Below, piece by piece: positions 1 through 8,492 of a stretch of DNA of 64,000 nt. Numbering within the stretch: position 1 is the stretch's first letter; every line of letters begins with the position of its first letter. Position numbers and translations under genes: made by a program. The DNA lies in contig NZ_JADBEK010000001.1 in the NCBI RefSeq assembly GCF_014873145.1, positions 6,386,001 to 6,450,000 on the forward strand. Direction: 5' to 3'. The DNA comes from Nonomuraea angiospora. Lineage in GTDB: Bacteria > Actinomycetota > Actinomycetes > Streptosporangiales > Streptosporangiaceae. A model generated the notes under the pieces. It did not search any database, was not told where the DNA came from, and saw only the letters and a list, made by a program, of their open reading frames with translations.

Positions 1-646
1 CCCGCACCACGAGGACGAGCGGGCCCAGTCCAACTCGGCGACCGGGCACGAGGTGGTGCGGCACTGGGTGCACGGGGAGCACCTGCTGTTCGACGGCCGC
101 AAGATGGCCAAGTCCACGGGGAACGTCGTGCTGCTGCCGGACGTGGCCGCGGCCGGGCTCGACCCGCTCGCCGTACGCCTGGCGTTCCTGGAGCACCGCT
201 ACCGGCAGCAGCTGAACCTGACCTGGGACACCCTGCGAGCGGCCGACCGTACGGTGCGGCGGTGGCGCGCCCGGGTGGCCGAGTGGTCGGAGTCGCCCAG
301 CGCGCCGATGGCCGCGGACTACGCCGAACGGGTGGAGGCCGCCTTCTCCGACGACCTGGACACGCCGTCCGCGCTGCGGACCCTCCGGGACCTCGAACGC
401 GACGAGTCCGTCGCGCCCGGGGCCAAGTTCGAGACGTTCCTGCATCTGGACCAGGTGCTGGGGCTCGACCTCTCGACGGAGATCGGCAAGGCGCGGGTGC
501 TGCCGCCCGGGGCCGGAGAGCTCCTGGAGGCGCGGGGACGGGCGCGGGAGGCTCAGGACTGGGAGGAGGCGGACCGGATCCGGGAGGAGCTGGCGGAGAT
601 GGGGGTACGCGTCGCGGACACCCCGGACGGCCAGACCTGGACCTGA
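1..646 (+). CDS. cysS: Cysteinyl-tRNA synthetase-like protein, 3' part
   Basis: This gene enters from the left edge, so only the C-terminal part, about 215 residues, is present. Translation in the frame starting at base 2 gives PHHEDERAQSNSATG, which matches the HIGH-domain partner loop of class I cysteinyl-tRNA synthetases. It is followed by the KMSKS-type loop in the form KMAKSTGN. The C-terminal tail (alpha-helical, ending in a short basic/acidic helix and VADTPDGQTWT) matches the anticodon-binding end of CysRS. The mycothiol ligase MshC is related but usually lacks this tail, so CysS or a CysS paralogue is preferred. The enzyme would charge tRNA-Cys in the cytosol. The catalytic domain cannot be checked because it lies outside the window. 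Confidence 0.8.
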   Translation, partial: PHHEDERAQSNSATGHEVVRHWVHGEHLLFDGRKMAKSTGNVVLLPDVAAAGLDPLAVRLAFLEHRYRQQLNLTWDTLRAADRTVRRWRARVAEWSESPSAPMAADYAERVEAAFSDDLDTPSALRTLRDLERDESVAPGAKFETFLHLDQVLGLDLSTEIGKARVLPPGAGELLEARGRAREAQDWEEADRIREELAEMGVRVADTPDGQTWT

Positions 647-683
647 CCCTCACCCGCCCGCTCGGGCACGCGCGCGAGACGCG

Positions 684-1913
684 TCATGCGCCGGCTGATC
701 GGGAGAAGGCGGCCAGGGCGATGCGCAGCGTTCTGTCATTCTGGCCGGATGCCTTGGCGTCGGTGGAGTTGACCGAGTAGACGAGGGTCCGGCTCAGGTC
801 GCGGGTCGCGCCGACCCCGGCGGCGTAGCCGTAGCGGGCGCCGGTCTTGCCGTACGCGACGATCCCGCCCGGCAGCACGAGCCTCGTCATGCCCGAGGTG
901 TAGACGGCCGGCTGGTTGCCGCACTCGTCGTACATCGTCACGTCCGGGACCGTGAACATCGGCTCCAGCTGCGCTGGCGGCACGACCTTCCCCGAGAACA
1001 GCGCCTTGACGAACTTCTCCAGGTCCGCGGCGGTGGAGATGAGATCACCCGACGCCCAGGTCGAGGTGACACTGGTCTCGGTCATGTCCACCACCTGGCC
1101 CGCACCGTAGGCGATGGCGCCGTCGAAGCCCGCGGGCACGGACTGGTAGCCCTTGTGGTGCGGGCCGCGGATGCGGGGCGAAGCTCCGGGCAGGTAGCTG
1201 TCCCGCATGCCGAGCGGGCGCAGGATCCTGGACGTGACCTCGCGCTCGTACGAGCGTCCGGTGATCTTCTCGATCAGCAGGCCGGCCACGAACGTGTTGG
1301 TGTTGAGGTAGTGCTGCCTGGTGCCGGGCGCGAACTCGATCGGGTTGCGCACGGCCAGCCCGACGTACTCCTCCGGCGTCCAGGTCTTGAACCGGGTCCG
1401 GTAGACCCAGTCGAACGTGCCGGGCAGGTCGGGCGCCGGCAGCCCGCTGGTGTGGTTGAGCAGCTGGCCGACGCGGACCTCGGGGTAGGACTCGGGCAGC
1501 AGGCCGGGCAGGTGGTCCTGGACGGCTCCGTCCAGTGAGAGCCTGCCCTCGGCCACGAGCTGCAGCACGACCGCGGTGGTGAACATCTTGGTCACGCTGC
1601 CCGCCCGGAAGCGTACGCCTGCGGAGGCCTTGCGCCCGGTGGTGATGTCGGCCACGCCGGTCACGCCCCGCCACGAGCCCTTCGTGCCGCCCACCCGCAC
1701 GATCGCGGCAGTGGCATCGGCAGCGGGCAGGTCCTTGACGGCCTGCTCCAGCGCGGCGGCGTTGACGGGAGGAACCGGAGCGCCGGGATCGGGCTGGACC
1801 ACGGCCGGTGGCGGGCAGACACTCGACGCGGGGGCCGGGGTTGTGGCGGTCGCTTGAGCGGGTGTCGCCACGAGGAGGGTGGCGAGGGCGAGGCAGGCGG
1901 CTGACAGCTTCAT
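684..1913 (-). CDS. Secreted serine hydrolase, beta-lactamase/D-Ala-D-Ala carboxypeptidase family
   Basis: A 409-residue protein when started at the ATG at 1913. A GGAG lies about eight bases upstream, and the start gives a clean signal peptide (MKLSAACLALATLLVATPAQA). A longer open frame extends upstream, but it reads as arginine/glycine-rich noise. The penicillin-binding-protein fold motifs are present: SxxK as SVTK in GSVTKMFT, YxN as YLN, LLNHTSGL, and a C-terminal KTG in GKTGARYGYAAG. The protein should act outside the membrane on D-Ala peptides or esters (class C beta-lactamase, DD-peptidase or esterase). Substrate cannot be deduced. It is transcribed toward the cysS-like gene, with a gap of fewer than 40 bases between the two stops. 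Confidence 0.9.
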   Translation of the reverse strand: MKLSAACLALATLLVATPAQATATTPAPASSVCPPPAVVQPDPGAPVPPVNAAALEQAVKDLPAADATAAIVRVGGTKGSWRGVTGVADITTGRKASAGVRFRAGSVTKMFTTAVVLQLVAEGRLSLDGAVQDHLPGLLPESYPEVRVGQLLNHTSGLPAPDLPGTFDWVYRTRFKTWTPEEYVGLAVRNPIEFAPGTRQHYLNTNTFVAGLLIEKITGRSYEREVTSRILRPLGMRDSYLPGASPRIRGPHHKGYQSVPAGFDGAIAYGAGQVVDMTETSVTSTWASGDLISTAADLEKFVKALFSGKVVPPAQLEPMFTVPDVTMYDECGNQPAVYTSGMTRLVLPGGIVAYGKTGARYGYAAGVGATRDLSRTLVYSVNSTDAKASGQNDRTLRIALAAFSRSAGA

Positions 1914-2537
1914 CGGAGTATCTCCAAGGGAGAGGGGTTCAGGTGGAATGCGCCCATCCTGTCGATCAGCACCACCGCCGCGGATCGCCGGTGCGATCGA
2001 TTTCTCACTCCCTCTTACGAGGGATCGCCCAGGTCGTCGTTGCCGGCGATGCCCGCCATCCCCCCGCAACCCACCACGCCCTCCGCGCCCATCCCGCCCC
2101 TCGCCCGCACAACCGCGACCCCACCGCCCGGCCGCGCCCTCGCCCGTACAACCGCGACCCCAGGCGACGCCGTCCCCCTCGTAAGGCCCCGCGCCTTCCT
2201 CCGCCCTCCGGATGCGGCTGCTTCCCCCGCCGCCGCCACCGGCGCCGGGTCGGCGAGGAGCGGAACGGCGCGGCCCGGCGCAACGCGCACGGCGCCCGGC
2301 CAACCCGCCCGCACCGCGGCCAGTGCGACGCCCACGACGCCCGCCAGCCCACCCGACCGACCGCCCGGCCCAACGCGCGTGCCGCCCACTCCGGCCCGCC
2401 CTCGCCTGGCTGGATGCGGCGAGTGAGGGAGGGGTGATCGGCCGTGATCAGGCCCCCCGAAGTCCGCCTCCCAGGGTTGCGGAAGGCGGCCGGAGGAGTG
2501 ATCGCGGGCTGACAGACTTAGTGCCAGTTCGGCGGAG
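1914..2537. other. Non-coding GC-rich stretch upstream of two divergent genes
   Basis: About 620 bases separate the serine hydrolase from the penicillin acylase. Every open frame here is low-complexity Arg/Pro/Ala and none has a believable start or domain. The serine hydrolase promoter should lie near 1920-2040 and the acylase promoter near 2430-2530. A short direct repeat occurs inside. Nothing else is recognised. Confidence 0.6.
2101..2162. repeat. Two-copy direct repeat, 39-bp period
   Basis: The 23-base word beginning TCGCCCGCACAACCGCG at 2101 returns at 2140 with one substitution (C to T at the eighth base). It lies in the GC-rich non-coding stretch and has no visible function. Confidence 0.7.
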
Positions 2538-5054
2538 ATGGAGGTGTCGGTGAGGCCCTATGCGTGGATGCCGCGGCCGTTGCGGTGGTTCGCTCGGGTG
2601 CTGTCCGTAGTGCTCGCGCTGGTCCTCGTGCTGGCAGGGGTCCTCGTCTACACGGTGCGGAAATCGTTCCCGCAGGTGGACGGATCCCTGCGGCTGCCCG
2701 GCCTAAACGGGAATGTGGAGATTTATCGGGATAAATACGGAATCCCGCACATCTACGCCGACACCGCAGCGGACCTGTTCATGGCCCAGGGGTTCGTCCA
2801 CGCCCAGGATCGCTTCTACGAGATGGACTTCCGCCGCCACCTGACCTCCGGCCGCCTCTCGGAGCTCTTCGGCAAGGCCACCGTCGAGAACGACAAGGCC
2901 ATCAGGACCATGGGCTGGCGCAAGGTCGCCGAGGAGGAGCTCCCCGAGCTCGCCCAGGACACCCGGGACTACCTGGACGCGTACGCGAGAGGCGTGAACG
3001 CCTGGCTCAGCGCCAACCCGAACGCCTCCGACCGCAGCCTCGAATACTCCATCCTGAAGATCCAGAACGGCGCGTACCAGCCGGAGAAGTGGACCGCGGC
3101 CGACTCCGTGGCCTGGCTGAAGGCCATGGCCTGGGACCTGCGTTCCAACATGGAGGACGAGATCGACCGCGCGCTGGCGCTGACCAAACTGCCCAAGGAG
3201 CGCGTCGAGCAGCTCTACCCCGGCTATCCGTACGACCGGCACAGCCCGATCGTCACCGAGGGCACCATCGACCAGGGGCGCTTCAACCAGCACGCCGAGC
3301 CCCAGCTGCGCGCCGACCGCGCGATCGCCCAGGCGGCCAGGACCCTGGACGCCGTCCCGAACACGATGGGCACGGAGGACCGCGAGGGCATCGGGTCGAA
3401 CTCGTGGGTGGTCTCCGGCGAGTACACCAAGAGCGGCAAGCCGCTGCTGGCCAACGACCCGCACCTGTCGCCGCAGATGCCCTCCGTCTGGTACCAGGCG
3501 GGGCTGCACTGCAGGAAGATCACGGAGGCGTGCCCGTACGACGTGACCGGGTTCACGTTCTCGGGCGTCCCGGGTGTGGTCATCGGGCGCACGGACAAGA
3601 TCGCGTGGGGCTTCACCAACCTGGGCCCCGACGTGGCCGACCTCTTCCTGGAGCAGGTGCAGGGCGACACGTACCTGTACAAGGGCCAGCAGGTGAAGCT
3701 GGAGACCAGGAAGGAGCAGATCAAGGTCGCGGGCGGCGCCCCGGTCACGATCACGGTCAAAAGCACCCGGCACGGGCCGCTGATCAACGACGTCATCGGC
3801 AGCGCCAAACCCAGCGGCGAGGCCAACGCGGTGGCGCTGCAGTGGACGGCGCTGACGCCGGGCCGGACGGCCGACGCCATCTTCGCGCTGAACAAGGCGG
3901 GCGACTGGCAGGAGTTCAGGGCGGCGGCGGCGCTGTTCGACGTGCCGTCCCAGAACCTGGTCTACGCCGACACCACGGGCAAGATCGGCTACCAGGCTCC
4001 CGGGCGCATCCCCGTGCGGGCCAAGGGTGACGGCACCTGGCCCGTCCCGGGGTGGACGGGCGAGTACGACTGGATGACGGCCCCCATCCCGTACGACCAG
4101 TTACCTTCGGTGGAGGACCCGGCCGACGGGTTCATCGTCACGGCCAACAACGCCGTCATCGACCCCAAGCGGTACAAACCCCTGCTGACCAAGGACTGGG
4201 CGCACGGCTACCGCTCCGAACGCATCCGCGACCGCATCAAGGAAGCGCTCAAGAAGGGCCCGATCGACGCGGCGACCATGTCGGCGATCCAGCAGGACAC
4301 GTACAACGGCTTCGCCGAGACGCTGATCCCGGCCCTGATGCAGGTGGACCTGGCGGGGCCCAGCGGCGAGGCCAGGCAGCTGCTGAAGACGTGGGACCGC
4401 ATGCAGGGCCTCGACTCCACCGCCGCCGCCTACTTCAACGCGGTGTGGCGGCAGGTGCTCACGCTGACGTTCGACGACGATCTGCCGGAGGCGGCGCGGC
4501 CGGCCGGAGAAGACCGCTGGTACGAGGTCGTCAGACGCCTGCTCGACGCCCCTGACGACCCCTTCTGGGACGACGTCACCACCAGGAACATCAAGGAGAC
4601 CCGCGACGACATCCTCCGCCAGGCGCTCGCCTCGGCGTACCAGGAGCTGTCGGACCGGCTCGGGCCGGAGGTCAAGTCCTGGCGCTGGGGCGACCTGCAC
4701 CAGCTGGAGCTGGTCAACGGCTCGCTGGGGACCTCGGGGATAGCCCCGGTGGAGGCCCTGTTCAACCGCGGGCCGCTGGCCGTGGCGGGGGGCAAGGACG
4801 CCGTGAACGCCACGGGGTGGAACGTCCAGAAGGGGTACGAGATCACCGCCGTCCCGTCGATGCGCATGGTCGTCGACCTGTCGGACATGGACAAGTCCCG
4901 ATGGATCAACCTGACGGGCGCCTCCGGGCACGCCTTCCACGACAACTACTGGGATCAGGCGGAGACCTGGGCCAAGGGCGACCTGCTGCCGATGTACGGG
5001 AAGCCCGAGTCGGTCAAAAAGGCGGCCGTCCACACCCTCAGGCTCACGCCGTGA
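2538..5054 (+). CDS. Penicillin acylase family Ntn hydrolase
   Basis: Up to 838 residues. An N-terminal hydrophobic segment (WFARVLSVVLALVLVLAGV) is a signal anchor or signal peptide. The alpha-chain part contains the family motif YRDKYGIPHIYA. The processing site is G-S-N-S-W: Ser287 (counted from base 2538) would become the N-terminal nucleophile of the beta chain after autocatalytic cleavage, as in penicillin G acylase and AHL acylases. ANDPHLSPQMPSVWYQ and the long beta chain agree. It probably hydrolyses amide bonds of beta-lactams or acyl-homoserine lactones at the cell surface. The exact substrate is unknown. The ATG at 2538 has a purine stretch directly against it. A GTG at 2550 sits four bases after GGAGGT and is a plausible alternative start. 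Confidence 0.93.
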   Translation: MEVSVRPYAWMPRPLRWFARVLSVVLALVLVLAGVLVYTVRKSFPQVDGSLRLPGLNGNVEIYRDKYGIPHIYADTAADLFMAQGFVHAQDRFYEMDFRRHLTSGRLSELFGKATVENDKAIRTMGWRKVAEEELPELAQDTRDYLDAYARGVNAWLSANPNASDRSLEYSILKIQNGAYQPEKWTAADSVAWLKAMAWDLRSNMEDEIDRALALTKLPKERVEQLYPGYPYDRHSPIVTEGTIDQGRFNQHAEPQLRADRAIAQAARTLDAVPNTMGTEDREGIGSNSWVVSGEYTKSGKPLLANDPHLSPQMPSVWYQAGLHCRKITEACPYDVTGFTFSGVPGVVIGRTDKIAWGFTNLGPDVADLFLEQVQGDTYLYKGQQVKLETRKEQIKVAGGAPVTITVKSTRHGPLINDVIGSAKPSGEANAVALQWTALTPGRTADAIFALNKAGDWQEFRAAAALFDVPSQNLVYADTTGKIGYQAPGRIPVRAKGDGTWPVPGWTGEYDWMTAPIPYDQLPSVEDPADGFIVTANNAVIDPKRYKPLLTKDWAHGYRSERIRDRIKEALKKGPIDAATMSAIQQDTYNGFAETLIPALMQVDLAGPSGEARQLLKTWDRMQGLDSTAAAYFNAVWRQVLTLTFDDDLPEAARPAGEDRWYEVVRRLLDAPDDPFWDDVTTRNIKETRDDILRQALASAYQELSDRLGPEVKSWRWGDLHQLELVNGSLGTSGIAPVEALFNRGPLAVAGGKDAVNATGWNVQKGYEITAVPSMRMVVDLSDMDKSRWINLTGASGHAFHDNYWDQAETWAKGDLLPMYGKPESVKKAAVHTLRLTP

Positions 5055-5072
5055 CCGTACGACCAGCGCTGT

Positions 5073-5145
5073 AGAGGCGATTCAAACCCTGGGGCGACGC
5101 GCCGGCCCCCGCCGCCTTGCCACCATGGCGGCATGAATCGCCTCT
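5073..5145 (+). promoter_or_regulatory. Long-arm inverted repeat covering the start codon of the next gene
   Basis: AGAGGCGATTCA at 5073-5084 is the exact reverse complement of TGAATCGCCTCT at 5134-5145. The right arm includes the last two bases of the ATG at 5133. In the transcript this would form a 12-bp stem closing a 49-base loop, and a smaller GCCGCC/GGCGGC hairpin lies within the loop. It could mask the translation start or serve as a protein-binding palindrome. Function is inferred. Confidence 0.55.
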
Positions 5146-5984
5146 GGTACCTCATCGGAGTCCTGCTGGTGCTCGCGGGCCTCGTTCACCTGGGCGTGTT
5201 CGTCGTGGACGGCGGGCCGTGGGAGGGCGCGGTGTCGTGGCGCAAGCCGTTCACGTTCGGCGTGTCGTTCGGGCTGAGCGTGCTGACCCTCACCTGGGTC
5301 GCCCAGTTCGTCCGGCTCCGCGCCCGCCCGCTCCTGGTCGGCGCCTTCGCGGTGGCGTCCACGCTGGAGGTGGCGCTGATCACCCTCCAGGCGTGGCGAG
5401 GCGTCCCGTCCCACTTCAACATGGAGACCGCCTTCGACACGGCCGTGGCGAGGACCCTGGCGGCGGGCGGCGGCGTCCTCGTCGCCATCGGGATCGTCAT
5501 GACGATCGCCGCGTTCCGCCCCGATCCGGACCTCGCCCCGAGCACGCGCCTGGCCGTGCGCGCGGGCTTCGCCACGCTGCTCGCCGCCATGGCGTTCGGC
5601 GCCGTCATGATCGCTCGCGGCGTCGTCGCGGTGGTGACGGGAGACCAGCAGCTCGCGTACACGGTGGCCACCGCGCTGAAGCCCGCCCACGCGATCTTCA
5701 TGCACGGCGTCCTCCTCCTGCCGGCCCTGTCCTGGCTGCTGTCGCGCACGCTGCCTTCCGAGGGCTCCCGCGTCCGCTGGATCCGCCTGGCCACCTGGCT
5801 CTATGTGGCCACCGCCACCGCCGTCTCGGCCCTCGCCCTGGCGGGCATCGAGCCCGTGTCCCCCTCCACCGCCTCCGTCCTGTGCGCCGGCGCCGTCTCC
5901 GGCCTGGCCATCGCCTCGCTCATGCTGGGCCGGCTGAAGGGCTCGTCAAGACGCGCCCCCGCACCGCGGGGATCGCTCACCTGA
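5133..5984 (+). CDS. Polytopic membrane protein of unknown function
   Basis: A 283-residue protein with about seven hydrophobic helices: the first at residues 4-26, then regularly spaced segments to the C-terminus. It ends in a basic tail (GRLKGSSRRAPAPRG). No catalytic or transport motif is recognised. The conserved-looking W-R-K-P-F-T-F-G-V-S-F-G segment after the first helix is typical of a small family of actinobacterial membrane proteins without an assigned role. The ATG at 5133 is chosen because it begins the first helix cleanly. No strong Shine-Dalgarno sequence is present, and the start codon lies in a 12-bp inverted repeat. The gene is followed after eight bases by a convergent gene. 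Confidence 0.85.
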   Translation: MNRLWYLIGVLLVLAGLVHLGVFVVDGGPWEGAVSWRKPFTFGVSFGLSVLTLTWVAQFVRLRARPLLVGAFAVASTLEVALITLQAWRGVPSHFNMETAFDTAVARTLAAGGGVLVAIGIVMTIAAFRPDPDLAPSTRLAVRAGFATLLAAMAFGAVMIARGVVAVVTGDQQLAYTVATALKPAHAIFMHGVLLLPALSWLLSRTLPSEGSRVRWIRLATWLYVATATAVSALALAGIEPVSPSTASVLCAGAVSGLAIASLMLGRLKGSSRRAPAPRGSLT

Positions 5985-5992
5985 CACCGGCC

Positions 5993-6415
5993 TCACTCGC
6001 CGCCGCGCCGCCGTCGCCACCACAGCGGGGCTCGGGGGTAGCCGCCGTCCTCCAGGTCGGCCAGGCGCTCGAAGAGGTTGTACGTGGCCTGGTTGCCGCA
6101 GACCATCACCGACACGAGCATCGACAGCAGGTAGAGCGGCAGCATGGGGAGGCCCACGCACCAGGCCCACTGGGTGGCGTGCCGGCCCTCGTGGCGCACG
6201 AGGTGGTCGGGGAGCGCGTCCCACCTGGTCAGGACGACGTTTCCCACGGTGAACGCCCCCGCGACGGGGAAGCGGTAGCGGTAGCCGAAGGCCAGGATGA
6301 GCCCGTCGGGGCCGGGGTTCCTGGTCGCGCCGCCGATGATCGAGATCAGCAAACCGAGCGGCGTGGCGAGGTTGACGTAGTTCGCCACCCGCCGGAACCG
6401 GAAGCGCCTATTCAT
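5993..6415 (-). CDS. Small membrane protein with an HExxH-like motif
   Basis: A 140-residue protein. It has a hydrophobic segment near residues 16-30 and a longer one near 85-105 (LPMLPLYLLSMLVSVMVCG). Between them is R-H-E-G-R-H-A-T-Q. The H-E-x-x-H pattern followed by ATQ recalls small predicted metal-binding or peptidase-like proteins, but no downstream third ligand is obvious. The C-terminus is very basic (WWRRRRGGE). Function is unknown. The ATG at 6413-6415 is the first in frame. The gene is transcribed away from the PT-rich protein at 6490, so the 74 bases between them hold two promoters. Confidence 0.75.
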   Translation of the reverse strand: MNRRFRFRRVANYVNLATPLGLLISIIGGATRNPGPDGLILAFGYRYRFPVAGAFTVGNVVLTRWDALPDHLVRHEGRHATQWAWCVGLPMLPLYLLSMLVSVMVCGNQATYNLFERLADLEDGGYPRAPLWWRRRRGGE

Positions 6416-6426
6416 GCGTCTCAGTC

Positions 6427-6455
6427 TTGACCAATCTTGACAAGTCGGAATAATG
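6427..6455 (+). promoter_or_regulatory. Candidate sigma-70-type promoter for the PT-rich secreted protein
   Basis: TTGACC at 6427-6432 is followed after 17 bases by ATAATG at 6450-6455, close to the consensus -35/-10 spacing. The start codon lies about 35 bases further on. The region is much more AT-rich than its surroundings. Confidence 0.5.
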
Positions 6456-6489
6456 ATCCCCGTCCTGAAATCTCCTACAGAGCAGGATT

Positions 6490-7467
6490 ATGAGATTCTC
6501 CATCCTGGGCGCGCTGCTCGGCACCGTCGCACTGGCAGGAGCCGGCGGAGTCGCGATCACCCAGACGTCAGCGACCGATCCCCTACGATCCCCTGACAAC
6601 CCACTAGGCGCTCTAGGCGCGCACGTGGCGTTAACCACCGTCCCGACCACGAGTCCGGCACCCTCGGAGACTCCCACGGTCGGGGAGTACACCGCCACGA
6701 CGAAGGTAGTCAAGAGGCGAGGCGTCTCCTACCTGAATGTATCGATCACAGACGCGCAAGCTGCTCTCTTCTCGATCAAGCAGCGCGTGTGCAAGGGCAG
6801 ATCCTGCCAGACGACCAGCGTCGACCTGCCGGTGACCGAGGGCTCGGGAGAGTCCACGAAGCGGCTCGGCCGGGGCACGTACAAGAAGAAGGGCAAGCCG
6901 GCGGTCAGCCTGACGCCCCTTCCGACGGTGACGGTGAAGGAGCAGGTCACGGTCACGGTCACCGAGCCGGGGCCGACGGTCACGCAGACGGTGACGTTCA
7001 CCTGCCAGCCGAGCGCCGAGCCGACGGAGACCCCGCCGACGGAGACCCTGCCGCCGCCGACGAGCGTCCCGACGGAGACCCCTCCGCCGGCGACCGGCCC
7101 GACGGGCACGGTGACGCCCACCGCCACGGGCACGGATTCCCCGCCGGCCACGGGCACGGAGTCCCCGCCGGTCACCGAAACGCCGGCGCCGACCCCGACC
7201 CTGACTGACACCGGGACCGAAACTCCGCCGGCAACTCCGACCGAAACCCCGACCACGACCCCGACCGAGACATCCACCACGGCCCCGACGGACTCCGTGA
7301 CACCGACGGAGAGCGCACCGGGGATCCCCACCTGTCCGCCACCGGCGGAGGAGACGCCGACAGAGCTCCCCTCCGAGACCCCCACGGACACGGCGACGCC
7401 GACCGACAGCAGCGTCCCGACGGACACCGCGTCCACCACGCCGTCGCCCAGCGCTACCACTCAGTAG
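6490..7467 (+). CDS. Secreted Thr/Pro-rich low-complexity protein
   Basis: A 325-residue protein. Residues 1-30 are a signal peptide (MRFSILGALLGTVALAGAGG). A small folded part of about 75 residues follows and contains two cysteines (RVCKGRSCQ). The rest, from about residue 140, is an extended region of TPTET, TPPAT and TVTVTEP repeats. No cell-wall sorting signal or membrane anchor is visible at the C-terminus, which ends PSPSATTQ. Such PT-rich tails usually span the peptidoglycan or are glycosylated. No enzymatic motif is seen. Promoter-like boxes lie at 6427-6455 and a strong hairpin follows the stop. Confidence 0.85.
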   Translation: MRFSILGALLGTVALAGAGGVAITQTSATDPLRSPDNPLGALGAHVALTTVPTTSPAPSETPTVGEYTATTKVVKRRGVSYLNVSITDAQAALFSIKQRVCKGRSCQTTSVDLPVTEGSGESTKRLGRGTYKKKGKPAVSLTPLPTVTVKEQVTVTVTEPGPTVTQTVTFTCQPSAEPTETPPTETLPPPTSVPTETPPPATGPTGTVTPTATGTDSPPATGTESPPVTETPAPTPTLTDTGTETPPATPTETPTTTPTETSTTAPTDSVTPTESAPGIPTCPPPAEETPTELPSETPTDTATPTDSSVPTDTASTTPSPSATTQ

Positions 7468-7491
7468 CGACCGGGGAAGCGAGCAAGTGAG

Positions 7492-7516
7492 CGGGCCAGG
7501 CCACGCGCCTGGCCCG
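7492..7516. terminator. Bidirectional hairpin terminator
   Basis: CGGGCCAGGC (7492-7501) pairs perfectly with GCCTGGCCCG (7507-7516) across the five-base loop CACGC. It sits between the convergent PT-rich protein and flavin reductase genes. No U-tract follows, as is common in high-GC actinobacteria. Confidence 0.75.
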
Positions 7517-7551
7517 ACTCATGCCGGCGCGGCCACGCGCACCGAAAGCTT

Positions 7552-8046
7552 CTAAAGGGTCTTGTACTGCCCCTCGTGGTACAGAAGCGGCGCCCCGTCC
7601 GAAGGTGTGTCCAGGGCCGTCACCTCGCCCACCACGATCGAGTGGTCCCCGCCGTCGTGCACCGCCGTCGTCACGCACTCCACCGTCGCGATGGCCCCGT
7701 CGAACAACGCCACCCCCGACTCCCCCAGGTGATGCGGCCACCGCGCGAGCTGCCCGTTCAACGGCCGGCCCCGGTGGGCGAAGAAGCGCGAGGCGTCCTC
7801 CATCGAGGCGGGCAGCACGGAGACCCCCCACACCCCCGCCTCCAGCACCGCGTCGTGGAACCGGGCCACCTTCTCCGCGCAGAACAGCACGAGGAGCGGA
7901 TCAAGGGAGACAGAGGTGAACGAATTCACCGTCATCGCATGATCGACGTCGTCCAGCCTGGTGGTGACGATCGCGACTCCGGTGGCGAAGCGACCGACGA
8001 CCTTGCGGTAAGTCCCGGGGTCCACTGGCCGCTCGATGGAATGCAC
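7552..8046 (-). CDS. Flavin reductase-like FMN-binding protein
   Basis: A 164-residue protein matching the split-barrel flavin reductase domain along its whole length: YRKVVGRFATGVAIVTT at the N-terminus, then TVNSFTSVSLDPLLVLFC, which binds the flavin phosphate, and the closing segment VVGEVTALD. It likely reduces FMN or FAD with NAD(P)H to feed a two-component monooxygenase or another partner. No partner oxygenase is nearby. The start is a GTG at 8046. It lies 18 bases downstream of the DUF6113-like gene on the same strand and is probably co-transcribed with it and mshB. Confidence 0.92.
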   Translation of the reverse strand: MHSIERPVDPGTYRKVVGRFATGVAIVTTRLDDVDHAMTVNSFTSVSLDPLLVLFCAEKVARFHDAVLEAGVWGVSVLPASMEDASRFFAHRGRPLNGQLARWPHHLGESGVALFDGAIATVECVTTAVHDGGDHSIVVGEVTALDTPSDGAPLLYHEGQYKTL

Positions 8047-8064
8047 GAACGCTACTTTATGCCG

Positions 8065-8481
8065 CTACATAGAGTTTTTCTGAGGGTACCCATGCAAGAG
8101 CCATGATCCCCCCTCTGACGAGGGCGAAAGCAAATAGGCCGCCACGATGGCCGTCAACCCTCCGTAGAGGTAGACGTACCCGGGCAGACCATCCGCGATC
8201 ACCAGATCGCCCGCGCTCAGCTTCAGCGTGAACGGCATCGTCACCAGCAGCCACCCGACCGCCGTCATGAAAGCCCCGAGCTTGCCCCGCATCAGCTTGC
8301 CCGCCCCCAGGCACACCGCGAACAGCGCCAGCACCCACACGATCGCCGCGATCGGGACGGGCCCCAGCTGCCGTACCGCATGCGTGAAGCCGCCCACGAC
8401 CCCCATGACGACGCCGAGCACGAACAGCATGCCGTACGCCGCTCCACCCAGCGCCGACTCGGCCTGGCTGCGATGTTCCAT
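8065..8481 (-). CDS. Small four-helix membrane protein, DUF6113-like
   Basis: A 138-residue protein starting at the ATG at 8481, with four hydrophobic helices (around residues 15-35, 42-62, 70-88 and 102-120) and little else. Small membrane proteins of this type directly follow mshB in many actinobacteria, and the spacing here (stop of mshB at 8493) supports co-transcription. The role is unknown. An open frame extends 135 codons upstream, but that part is the mshB gene read in another frame. Confidence 0.8.
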   Translation of the reverse strand: MEHRSQAESALGGAAYGMLFVLGVVMGVVGGFTHAVRQLGPVPIAAIVWVLALFAVCLGAGKLMRGKLGAFMTAVGWLLVTMPFTLKLSAGDLVIADGLPGYVYLYGGLTAIVAAYLLSPSSEGGSWLLHGYPQKNSM

Positions 8482-8492
8482 GTCGCCAGAGG

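Noticed and set aside
1..646. Mycothiol ligase mshC, given mshB nearby
   Set aside because: The C-terminal anticodon-binding-type tail fits CysRS; MshC normally ends before it.
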